Positions 36,802 to 44,102 of a DNA stretch of 52,540 nt are shown piece after piece; positions within the stretch are counted from its first letter, which is position 1; the number at the start of each line of letters is the position of its first letter. The stretch is from Halobacteriales archaeon SW_7_65_23 (GTDB taxonomy: Archaea; Halobacteriota; Halobacteria; Halobacteriales; Haloarculaceae), in the NCBI GenBank assembly GCA_003022725.1, contig PXSQ01000092.1, forward strand, positions 1 through 52,540, read 5' to 3'. The notes below the pieces were generated by a model, which worked only from the letters and a program-made list of their open reading frames with translations, ran no database searches and was not told the DNA's origin. The position numbers and the translations under genes are program-made.

Positions 36802-37809
36802 ATGGATCGTGAACGCCTCGGCAAAGCCGGTGCTGGCGTGATCGGCGCGCTCGTCGTCGTGGTTGCACTGCTCTGGCTTTCCGGCGTCGTCGGCGTGCCG
36901 GACGCCGGACTGGAGCACAACAGCTGGGGCGAGGTCGACGACGAGCGCATCGAGATTCTGACGACAGTCTGGATCGACAACCCCAACCCGTTGGGCAGCG
37001 AGAGTGACGTCGAGTACGAGGTCGAACTCGCCGGCGTGCAGCTGGCTGCGGGCAACGAGACCGGCGTCGACGTGCCCCCTGGCCGGACCACCAGGACGTT
37101 CAGTACCGACGTCGACGCCCAGCAGATCCAGCCGTGGTGGAGCCGGCACCTCTCCAACGGCGAAGTGAGCACGCTCGTCGTCGACACCACAGTCGACACG
37201 TCGGTCGGGCCGTTCCCGGTCTCGCGGTCCGACACCTACGAGGAGGAGATCGATACCGACATCGAGGGCGCGCTCGATCGCGGCTTCTCCCAGTTCGAGG
37301 GGAGCTACACCGCCGACACTGACGCACCGGACTGGACCGGGATCGACCCGACCGTCGAGGTCGAGAACGTGACGGCCCGCTGGGGCGAAGTGACCGACGA
37401 GACGAGCGAGATGGCCGTGACGGTCCGCATCCACAACCCGAATCTCTACCCGATCCCCGTCCCGGGATTCACCGGGAGCGTCGAGTTCAACGACGTGCCG
37501 CTCGCTGACTGGACCGCCGACGAGGTCGAACTCCGGAACGTCTCCGAGGACGCGCTGATCGACAGTGGCGATGTCGAACAGCGGACGTTCCTGATCGCAG
37601 TAGACAACGGAAACCTGCCGGAGTGGTTCGGCACGCACGTCGACAACGGGGAGTACACGCGGGTCGTCGTCTCCGGGAACTTCGCGCTGACAATCGACGG
37701 CTACGAGGTGACGCTCCCGCCAGGAGGCCCCGGAATCACCTGCGAGTTCGACCTGACGACGTCGATCTTCGTCGACCAGGAGGAGGGGATGTCGTTCGAT
37801 CGCTGCTAG
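36802..37809 (+). CDS. LEA14-like (WHy domain) membrane-anchored protein, copy 2
   Basis: A 335-residue tandem paralogue of the preceding gene: residues 30-60 (VGVPDAGLEHNSWGEVDDER) are nearly identical, and both WHy domains and the final DLTTSIFVDQEEGM are conserved. It has the same single N-terminal helix. It ends at SFDRC, so the tail of about 65 residues that follows the same point in copy 1 is absent. A TTTACT box at 36773-36778 is centred 27 bases before the ATG, so it can be expressed independently of copy 1; the palindrome before copy 1 is not repeated. Confidence 0.85.
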   Translation: MDRERLGKAGAGVIGALVVVVALLWLSGVVGVPDAGLEHNSWGEVDDERIEILTTVWIDNPNPLGSESDVEYEVELAGVQLAAGNETGVDVPPGRTTRTFSTDVDAQQIQPWWSRHLSNGEVSTLVVDTTVDTSVGPFPVSRSDTYEEEIDTDIEGALDRGFSQFEGSYTADTDAPDWTGIDPTVEVENVTARWGEVTDETSEMAVTVRIHNPNLYPIPVPGFTGSVEFNDVPLADWTADEVELRNVSEDALIDSGDVEQRTFLIAVDNGNLPEWFGTHVDNGEYTRVVVSGNFALTIDGYEVTLPPGGPGITCEFDLTTSIFVDQEEGMSFDRC

Positions 37810-37882
37810 TGACGTTCGCGGGCTGCAACACTGCACTCCCGGTTCACGGTCCAGTTGCTGCTGGCGAAACGGAGAGCTGTCA

Positions 37883-37889
37883 TTTATAT
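37883..37889 (+). promoter_or_regulatory. TATA box for the small membrane/PUA gene pair
   Basis: TTTATAT centred 27 bases before ATG 37913; strong leaderless-type promoter. Confidence 0.55.
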
Positions 37890-37912
37890 GTTCACGAGGC
37901 GCACCCGGAGAC

Positions 37913-38128
37913 ATGGACGAACAACAGAACCCGTTCGAAAGCCGAGCAGTACGCGGAGCGATCGGCCTCGCGAGCGGGCTCATGATCGCGATGGTCGCCC
38001 TCTTTTTTTTCGAGGGGACGATGCAGCTGTTCATGCTCGGGTTCGCGGCGTTCGACGCCGTGTTCACGCCGTACATGCTGAAGAAGGCGACTGTCCAGCA
38101 AGGGCGGGAGGGAGACCCGACAGCCTGA
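37913..38128 (+). CDS. small two-helix membrane protein
   Basis: A 71-residue protein with two hydrophobic segments (AIGLASGLMIAMVALFFF and MQLFMLGFAAFDAVFTPYM) and a charged C-terminus (KKATVQQGREGDPTA). Function unknown. Its stop shares one base with the next start (TGATG at 38126-38130), so it is translated together with the PUA-domain protein. Confidence 0.75.
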   Translation: MDEQQNPFESRAVRGAIGLASGLMIAMVALFFFEGTMQLFMLGFAAFDAVFTPYMLKKATVQQGREGDPTA

Positions 38129-38589
38129 TGACGGGACTCGACGAACTACGGAAAGTTGCCGACTATCAGTTCGGGGCGGGCGCCGGCGAGGCGCTGTTCC
38201 CGAGCGACGAGGAGCTGTCGGTCACCCGGACGAGTTCGGGGCGGCCGCGCCAGATCCACACAGCAGGCGGCGACCGGCTGTCGACCTACGGCACCGACGG
38301 CCGGTTCCGCCTGGGGCTGGCCGGCGGCCGACGTCTGCAGGCGGGGCTCGCAGATCCCGCATATCGCGTCGTCGTCGGCGACGAGAGCGAGCCGTTCGTC
38401 CGCGACGGTCGCAACGCCTTCGCGAAGTTCGTCCAGCGGGCCGACGAGGGGATCCGCCCCCGCGACGAGGTGCTGGTCGAACACGAAGACGGCTCGCTGC
38501 TCGCAGTGGGGCGAGCCGAACTCTCCGGCGGGGGGATGCTCGAGTTCGACTCCGGGATGGCCGTCCACGTCCGGGACAGTACCGGGTGA
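38128..38589 (+). CDS. PUA-domain protein
   Basis: A 153-residue protein. The C-terminal half (PFVRDGRNAFAKFVQRADEG, then RPRDEVLVEHEDGSLLAVGR) is a PUA RNA-binding domain as found at the end of archaeosine tRNA-guanine transglycosylases and related proteins. The N-terminal half (ADYQFGAGAGEALFPSDEEL, RLSTYGTDGRFRLGLAGGRR) matches the pre-PUA domain of the same enzymes. No catalytic domain is present. ATG 38128 is chosen because of the overlap with the previous stop. It likely binds tRNA or another structured RNA; the partner is unknown. Confidence 0.8.
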   Translation: MTGLDELRKVADYQFGAGAGEALFPSDEELSVTRTSSGRPRQIHTAGGDRLSTYGTDGRFRLGLAGGRRLQAGLADPAYRVVVGDESEPFVRDGRNAFAKFVQRADEGIRPRDEVLVEHEDGSLLAVGRAELSGGGMLEFDSGMAVHVRDSTG

Positions 38590-38683
38590 GGGAGTTGTGA
38601 GCCGGTACGGAGCGACCGCACCACATTATCTGATCTGATAGGGCGATCACAATTATTAACTACTTATATTCTATGTCTTGCGT

Positions 38684-39811
38684 ATGGGAACCAGGGAGGC
38701 GACACGACGGGACGTCATCAAAGCAACTGCGACACTCGCAAGCGTCGGCACGGCAGGGGGGCTGAGCGGCTGTCTGGGAGACAATGACGACGGCGGGAAC
38801 GGAAACGGGAATGGAAACGGAAACGGCAACGGCAACGGGGGCAACGAACCCCCACTCGATTACTCGCAGGGGCCCGACGCCGTCACGTCGAAATCGACGG
38901 CGATGATGGACATGAACTTCCAGCAGTTCCTCAACGACGAGGGCCTCAAGACGATCCTCGAAGCCAGTGCAGAAAGCGGGACTGGCGGGGGGCTGGAAGA
39001 ACAGATGGACCGGGTCGAGAGCGAGCAGGGGATCGACCCGCGCCGCGTGTCCGGGATGATCGGGTTCGGCGATTCGGCCGAATCGATGGGCGGAAACATG
39101 AACGTCCAGCCCGACGCCTACAGTGGGAGCATCGTCTGGACGGAGTTCTCCCAAGAGGAGTTCGTCACCCTGCTCGAGGAGAACGCCACCGGCGAGATCA
39201 CCGAAAGCGAGTACGAGGGGACCACGCTGTACACGGAGTCCGAGAGCGGTCAGGTCATAGCGTACCTCGGCGGCGGCGCCGTGACCTTCGGGAGCGAGGA
39301 CGCCGTCACCGACACCATCGACCTCGCGGCCGGCAACGCCGACCCCTTCAGCGGCGAGGCGCGATCCCTCTATGAAGAGACACGGGACGGCCCGGCCCAG
39401 TTCGTCGCCCAGTTCCCCGACATCGAGGAGGAGATGTCCGGGGGCCAGGACGGGGGCGGCGGAATGCAAGTCCAGGGGCTCCTGACACAGGTGACGTGGG
39501 TATCGGGGTCGTTCCTCTACGACGCCGGGGACAACAACAAGGGCATGGCGATGAACGTCCGGTTCGACAACGAGGACGCCGCCACGCAGACCCAGCAGTT
39601 CATGACCCAGCTCCTCCAGCAGTACCAGGCGCAACTGGAGCAAAGCTCGAACGAGTCCGACCAGCAGCTGGCCGAAACCCTCTCGAAGATGTCGGCGTCC
39701 CAGAACGGGCGAACGGTCGCGATCAGCTACGAGGACACTGTCGAGAACTGGGCCGCCTCCGTCCGGTCAGGGGCCGCTTCCGCCGGGGGCGGGATGCCGG
39801 CCGGCGGCTGA
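38684..39811 (+). CDS. Tat-exported lipoprotein of unknown function
   Basis: A 375-residue protein with a twin-arginine signal (TRRDVIKATATL) and lipobox LSGC, so it is exported folded and lipid-anchored. After the Cys comes a low-complexity (GN)n linker encoded by a short tandem repeat (about 38800-38845). The folded part has beta-rich segments with YSGSIVWTEFSQEEFVTLLE and GGAVTFGSEDAVTDTIDLAA, a helix-rich C-terminus with many Gln/Met and an alanine-glycine end. I do not recognise the domain. An in-frame TTG at 38678 is an alternative start; TTATTAA at 38653-38659 fits ATG 38684 as leaderless. Confidence 0.75.
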   Translation: MGTREATRRDVIKATATLASVGTAGGLSGCLGDNDDGGNGNGNGNGNGNGNGGNEPPLDYSQGPDAVTSKSTAMMDMNFQQFLNDEGLKTILEASAESGTGGGLEEQMDRVESEQGIDPRRVSGMIGFGDSAESMGGNMNVQPDAYSGSIVWTEFSQEEFVTLLEENATGEITESEYEGTTLYTESESGQVIAYLGGGAVTFGSEDAVTDTIDLAAGNADPFSGEARSLYEETRDGPAQFVAQFPDIEEEMSGGQDGGGGMQVQGLLTQVTWVSGSFLYDAGDNNKGMAMNVRFDNEDAATQTQQFMTQLLQQYQAQLEQSSNESDQQLAETLSKMSASQNGRTVAISYEDTVENWAASVRSGAASAGGGMPAGG

Positions 39812-39936
39812 TCCTCGACGGCTGGGGTCCACCCGCAGCCCGGATAGCGAGTGCTACCGGGTGGCCGGATCAAGGCTCGTGGGTACCCGACGGGGTTCGG
39901 GAGTAGCTCCGGGGACAGACGTCGTGACGCGACGGC

Positions 39937-41028
39937 TCAGGTCTTCAGCCCGCTGCCGGTCAGCGGCACCACGACGTCCTCCTCCTGACCGATCTCGCCG
40001 GCCTCGCGCAGCGTTTCCAGTGCTGCGGGGGCGACGGCACACGTCGGTTCCGTGTAGAAGCCACTACGATGGAGCCGCTCCAGCTGTTGCTCCGTGGTCG
40101 CTTCGTCGATCGCTACGGCGTCACCGCCCGAGTCCTCGATAGCGCCGAGGATCTGGTCCCCCCGGGCTGGCGCCGCGATCTGGATGCCGTCTGCGGCCGC
40201 GTTCCCGCCCGCCGCTGCCGCCTCGCCCTGGCGAGCCGCGACGATCGGCGCGGCGCCGGCGGCCTGCGCGCCGTACAGGCGCGGCATATCGTCGATCCAG
40301 CCAGCCCCAGCGAGCAGCCGGAACCCCCGGTAGGCACCCAGGAACAGCGTGCCGTGACCGAGCGGCGTCACGACGGCGTCGGGGGCGTCCCAGCCGCGCT
40401 GGGCGGCGATTTCGAACGCGACCGTGGCGGTCCCGGCGAAGAACGAGGGATGCCAGGCGTGGCTCGCGTACCAGCCGCCGTCGGCGATGGCGTCGACGCA
40501 GGCGTCCGTGACCGCCTGGCGGTCGCCCTCGACGCGCACCACGTCGGCGCCGGCCCGCTCGATGGCCCGGAGTTTCGCCGCCTTGACGTCCGCCGGGACG
40601 TAGATCTCGGCGTCGATCCCCGCGCGGGCGGCGTAGGTGGCGACCGCCGCACCGGCGTTGCCCGAGGAGTCCTCGAGCACCCGGTCGACGCCCAGCGCGT
40701 CGGCCAGCGAGAGCATCACCGCCGCGCCGCGATCCTTGAAGCTCCCGGTCGGGAACAGCGACTCCAGTTTGAACGCCACGTTCCAGTCGGGAGCGTCGAC
40801 CAGCGGCGTCCACCCTTCGCCGAGCGTCACGCGGCGGTCGACCGGCAGCGCCGAGTCGAACGTCCAGAGCCCGCAGTCGCGGTCGAGGTGGGCCGGCGGT
40901 GCGCCGTCAGGGAGGGAAAGTGCAGATCCCTGGAAATCCAGCGCGTGCCCACACTCGCACCGCCAGGGAGCGCCCGCGGACAGCTCGTAGGTCCGGCCGC
41001 AGTCGCGACACTCGTACACGGAAATCAC
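39937..41028 (-). CDS. threonine synthase-like PLP-dependent enzyme
   Basis: A 363-residue fold-type II PLP enzyme. The N-terminus carries a zinc-ribbon ([10 protein letters not shown] ... CECGH) usual in archaeal threonine synthases. The PLP lysine is in [16 protein letters not shown], the asparagine loop in [20 protein letters not shown], and the final [11 protein letters not shown] binds phosphate. It could be ThrC proper or a related paralogue acting on another phosphorylated or hydroxy amino acid; haloarchaea often have several. The start overlaps the hjc stop by four bases (41025-41028), so both are translated from one message. Confidence 0.85.
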   Translation of the reverse strand: MISVYECRDCGRTYELSAGAPWRCECGHALDFQGSALSLPDGAPPAHLDRDCGLWTFDSALPVDRRVTLGEGWTPLVDAPDWNVAFKLESLFPTGSFKDRGAAVMLSLADALGVDRVLEDSSGNAGAAVATYAARAGIDAEIYVPADVKAAKLRAIERAGADVVRVEGDRQAVTDACVDAIADGGWYASHAWHPSFFAGTATVAFEIAAQRGWDAPDAVVTPLGHGTLFLGAYRGFRLLAGAGWIDDMPRLYGAQAAGAAPIVAARQGEAAAAGGNAAADGIQIAAPARGDQILGAIEDSGGDAVAIDEATTEQQLERLHRSGFYTEPTCAVAPAALETLREAGEIGQEEDVVVPLTGSGLKT

Positions 41029-41558
41029 CCGAGCATTTCGACGCCCTCGTCGATCGAGAGGTCGCCGCGGTCGATCGCTTCGAGGATCTGGCGGATGCCC
41101 TCGCTATCGCGTTCCTCCTCGTCGCCGTCGTCGTCCTCCCCGATTTCGGCGAGGGTCATCTTCTCGGAGTGGCCGATGAACTCCTCAAAGTCGACGCCTT
41201 CGGCGAGGGCTTTCTCGCGTTTCACCCGGTAGTTGCCGCCGTCGGTCTTGTAGAGATCGTCGGGGTGAAAGAAGTACCAGTCCTCGTGGTCGAACCGGAC
41301 GCCGATGCGGGGTTTCGCGCCGAAGTTCCGCGAGAAGTACACCAGCGCGTACACCTCCTCGCCGTCGAGGTAGATCTTGTCGCCCGCCGCCGACTTCGCT
41401 TCGATGGCGTAGAAAATATCGCCGTTGCCCGCGAGCACGTCCGGGAGTTCGCGCTCGGTCGCGCTGCCGCTCGCGGGCGCGCGCATCACCGCGAACCCCG
41501 CCTCGTCGAGCCTGTTGACCAGCTCCCGCTCACGCCGGTCGCCTTTCGCGTTCGACAT
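41025..41558 (-). CDS. hjc: Holliday junction resolvase
   Basis: A 177-residue archaeal Hjc-type nuclease that cleaves four-way DNA junctions in recombination. The restriction-endonuclease fold motifs are visible: [20 protein letters not shown] with the first catalytic Glu, [20 protein letters not shown] with the PD...ExK active site, and the conserved [22 protein letters not shown]-terminal acidic extension ([19 protein letters not shown]) is typical of haloarchaeal copies. ATG 41558 is chosen because a TATA box lies 29 bases upstream; a longer frame from 41660 exists but crosses repeat DNA. Confidence 0.93.
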   Translation of the reverse strand: MSNAKGDRRERELVNRLDEAGFAVMRAPASGSATERELPDVLAGNGDIFYAIEAKSAAGDKIYLDGEEVYALVYFSRNFGAKPRIGVRFDHEDWYFFHPDDLYKTDGGNYRVKREKALAEGVDFEEFIGHSEKMTLAEIGEDDDGDEEERDSEGIRQILEAIDRGDLSIDEGVEMLG

Positions 41559-41584
41559 TGCACCACAGTCGCCGCGGGACAAAC

Positions 41585-41590
41585 TTAAAT
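41585..41590 (-). promoter_or_regulatory. TATA box of hjc
   Basis: ATTTAA on the minus strand centred about 29 bases upstream of ATG 41558. Confidence 0.5.
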
Positions 41591-41657
41591 CGACTGCCGT
41601 CGAGTCGACGCAACCGCCGACGCTGACCGGACCACCGCCGCGTTCCTGCCGACGAAC

Positions 41658-41930
41658 CAACCGCCAGGTTCCTGCCGGCTACGCAGATCACGCCCCTGGC
41701 GGACTGAAAGGGCGAGGCCACGTCGCGGTTGCTGATACTGGTGGCTGTAATTCTTTTACTCACCAGTCTCTGCTCTCTGCGGAGACAGACCCTCTCCGCC
41801 TGGATTCTCAATTCGAGTTTTCACGTACTTACAGCCACCAGTATGAGCGGCCCCTATTCGACGCAACTACGTCCGTCGAATATGTCGCTCAGCGGGATCT
41901 GCGAGGTGGCCGAGGGCTTTCCCCGTCACA
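41658..41930 (+). repeat. dispersed hairpin repeat, copy B, split by a MITE
   Basis: Left end AACCGCCAGGTTCCTGCCG, core CTGGCGGACTGAAAGGGCG, then the left hairpin arm GCTGA, where the MITE is inserted (41736-41843), then GCG and the rest. With the MITE removed the arms pair: GCTGAGCG with CGCTCAGC (41886-41893), and ATTCGACG (41856-41863) with CGTCGAAT (41874-41881). The right end is GCCGAGGGCTTTCCCCGTC. These arm sequences differ from those of copies A and C but keep pairing. It fills the 420-base gap between hjc and RidA; no gene is seen there. Confidence 0.6.
41736..41843 (+). mobile_element. 108-bp MITE, copy 3 (intact)
   Basis: Perfect 15-bp terminal inverted repeats TACTGGTGGCTGTAA / TTACAGCCACCAGTA, flanked by TGA (41733-41735) and TGA (41844-41846). 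It interrupts the hairpin of repeat copy B, and removing it with one TGA restores a paired arm, so this is a clean insertion with a 3-bp target duplication. Same length as copy 1. Confidence 0.8.
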
Positions 41931-41977
41931 GAGCCTGGCACGGCAGTCGCGACGATCACCGATTGTATGATCGCTCT

Positions 41978-42322
41978 CTACTCCACTCTCGCAACAGCCT
42001 CGATCTCGACCAGCATCTCGGGGTCGATCAGCCGCTTGACCTCGACCATCGAGGTAGCGGGCCGGGCTTCCCCGAACGCCTCGCCGTGTGCTTTGCCGAT
42101 CTTCTCCCACTGCTCGATGTCGGTGACGTACATCCGGGTGCGGATCACGTCGTCGAGGCTCGCGCCGGCCGCTTCGAGCGCCGTCTCGATGTTCGCGATG
42201 GCCTGTTTCGCCTGGGCGTACGGGTCGCCGGCGCCGATGAGGTCGCCGTCTTCGTCGGTCGCCGTCGTGCCCGAGACCTGTATCTCGTTCTCGCTCCATA
42301 CGCGGCGCTCGGATGGCGACAT
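41978..42322 (-). CDS. RidA (YjgF/UK114) family protein
   Basis: A 114-residue trimeric enzyme family that hydrolyses reactive enamine/imine intermediates. Signature features: [40 protein letters not shown], the catalytic Arg in [16 protein letters not shown], and the closing [20 protein letters not shown]. The N-terminus is about 15 residues shorter than usual; [11 protein letters not shown] is followed at once by the strand EIQVSGT, so the first beta-hairpin may be incomplete. The gene stands alone. Confidence 0.88.
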   Translation of the reverse strand: MSPSERRVWSENEIQVSGTTATDEDGDLIGAGDPYAQAKQAIANIETALEAAGASLDDVIRTRMYVTDIEQWEKIGKAHGEAFGEARPATSMVEVKRLIDPEMLVEIEAVARVE

Positions 42323-42429
42323 GAAAAATGGCGCGATCCCGAGGGAGAGGGTGGCTCGCGCAGTTCGCTGAAAGTTGGTCTGTCAGTCGAAACAGCGGAA
42401 AAATCAATCCGGGGGCGGCACCAGGTCGT

Positions 42430-44004
42430 CTACTCGTTGTCTTCGCCGCCGCCAAGACGGCGCGAGAGCATGTAGCCCGCGCCGCCGATGGCCGTCAGCG
42501 CGCCGCCGATGCCGAAGCCCGGCCCGTCGTCGTCAGCCGAGTCGTCGTTCTCCGTTTCCGTCGGCGATTCGCCGCCGTTTTCGCCGCCGTTCTCGCTCCC
42601 GTTTTCGCCGCCGTTCTCGCTCCCATTCTCGCCACCGTTGCCGTTCCCGTTCTCGTCGCCGTTCTCGGTGCCATTTTCGCCGCCGTTGCCGGCGGTTCCA
42701 AGCAGTTCGGCTGGCGACTGGGTCAGGTCTGGCGGGTCGGGCTGTTCGCCCGCGCGGTCGGGGAACGTGAACAGCCTCCCCTGCAGCGGTTCCCGCCGGT
42801 CGCTTTCGGTCGGCGGGTTGGCGCTGCTGCCGATAAAGAACTCGCCGGGGGCGGCCGCCTGCGCGGTCCAGAAGCACGTCTCGGTCGGCTCGCGCCACCA
42901 CGCGAGCTCCTGCGGGTTGGCGGGGTCGCTGACATCGTGGATTTTGACGCCGCCGAAGTACCAGGAGGTGTACAGCCGGCCGTCGACGATGTCGCAGTTG
43001 TGGGAGGTCGTGAAGTAGCCGCTCCGGTTCTGGTCGTGGGCCTCCGGCGGGTCGATGTGCGCGAGGTGTTCGGCGTTCTCCGTGTCGCTGACGTCGTACA
43101 GGTCGATGCCGCCGGCGCCACCCTCGCCCGACCCGGTCGACCAGGACTCCTTGCCCACGACCAGCACGGTGCCGTCGTCGTTGACCTGGGCGTAGTGGGC
43201 ATTGCCCGGCGGGATGAACGATTCGAGGCGGCTCTCGCTGCGCTCGATCCCGGTGAGTTCCTCGTGGGTGTAATCGCCCACGCGGTCGAGGAGTTCGGGG
43301 CTCTCCGGATCGCTCACGTCGACGATGAACGTGCCGGCGTCCCAGTACGGCAGGTACGCGGTCCCGTCCTGGACGTACGCGTCGTGGAGGATGCGCTGGC
43401 CGAGCGGCACGTCGGCCCACCGCTCATCGGCGTCGACGGGGGACCACCGCGCGACTTCCTCGGGGTCGTCGTCGGTCACGTCGTACGTCACCAGCGGGAA
43501 CCGCTCCTCCTCACTGAACAGGCCGCTGCCGACCAGGTAGACGATGCCGTCCTCGAAGTAGGAGTTGTGCGTGTAGAACAGGTCACCGACGCTGGCGACC
43601 TGCTCCGGGTTTGCGGGATCGCTGACGTCGAACAACGCAAAGCCCTGCGCACTCCCCTCGGTCGGCTGGGCCGGGCCGGAGACGACCACCCGGTCCTCCC
43701 AGGGCCAGATGTCCCACAGCGTCTGGAGGGTCGCGGAGCCGCCGAGGTCGATCCCCCGGCGCTCGGCGAGCACCTCGAGGGATTCGGGGTCCGAGATGTC
43801 GACGACTGCGAAGCCGTCGTTGGCGGCGACGTAGGCAATCTCGCCGTCGTGGTGGACGGCCGCGTCGCGGGCACCGTCGATCTCGACTGAATCCAGCGGT
43901 TCGAACGACTCGTCCTGTGATCCGGTTCCAGCGACAGCAGTGCCGGCCAGTGTCGGGAGGGCCACGGCGCCAGCACTCGCCTTCAGCAGGGTTCGTCGGC
44001 GCAT
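42430..44004 (-). CDS. LVIVD-repeat surface protein with Tat signal and PGF-CTERM anchor
   Basis: A 524-residue exported protein. The start MRRRTLLKASAGAVALPTLA is a Tat-type signal. The body is a seven-bladed propeller-like array of LVIVD repeats (FAVVDISDPESLEVLAE, FALFDVSDPANPEQVASVG, TFIVDVSDPESPELLDRVG, VKIHDVSDPANPQELAWW). A spacer of NGGENGSENGG repeats (about 440-490) follows and the end is DGPGFGIGGALTAIGGAGYM with basic residues, i.e. PGF-CTERM, the recognition site for archaeosortase A, so it should be cleaved and lipid-attached at the cell surface. The minisatellite spacer is visible at 42570-42700. TACTTATCC lies 25 bases upstream of the ATG. Ligand unknown. Confidence 0.88.
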   Translation of the reverse strand: MRRRTLLKASAGAVALPTLAGTAVAGTGSQDESFEPLDSVEIDGARDAAVHHDGEIAYVAANDGFAVVDISDPESLEVLAERRGIDLGGSATLQTLWDIWPWEDRVVVSGPAQPTEGSAQGFALFDVSDPANPEQVASVGDLFYTHNSYFEDGIVYLVGSGLFSEEERFPLVTYDVTDDDPEEVARWSPVDADERWADVPLGQRILHDAYVQDGTAYLPYWDAGTFIVDVSDPESPELLDRVGDYTHEELTGIERSESRLESFIPPGNAHYAQVNDDGTVLVVGKESWSTGSGEGGAGGIDLYDVSDTENAEHLAHIDPPEAHDQNRSGYFTTSHNCDIVDGRLYTSWYFGGVKIHDVSDPANPQELAWWREPTETCFWTAQAAAPGEFFIGSSANPPTESDRREPLQGRLFTFPDRAGEQPDPPDLTQSPAELLGTAGNGGENGTENGDENGNGNGGENGSENGGENGSENGGENGGESPTETENDDSADDDGPGFGIGGALTAIGGAGYMLSRRLGGGEDNE

Positions 44005-44102
44005 GGTCGTAGAACGACTCGACCGGATAAGTATGCACGGAACTGTTTCGGGCCGAGAAATACGTCCTGTCGCTCCCCGGCCCGATACGGGCTCCCGCGG
44101 CC

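Noticed and set aside
38800-38845. Tandem repeat as possible regulatory element
   Set aside because: It is in frame and encodes the (GN)n linker after the lipobox.
42570-42700. Regular short repeats resembling a CRISPR array
   Set aside because: They encode the NGGENGSENGG linker of the LVIVD surface protein; units are about 24 bases without unique spacers.
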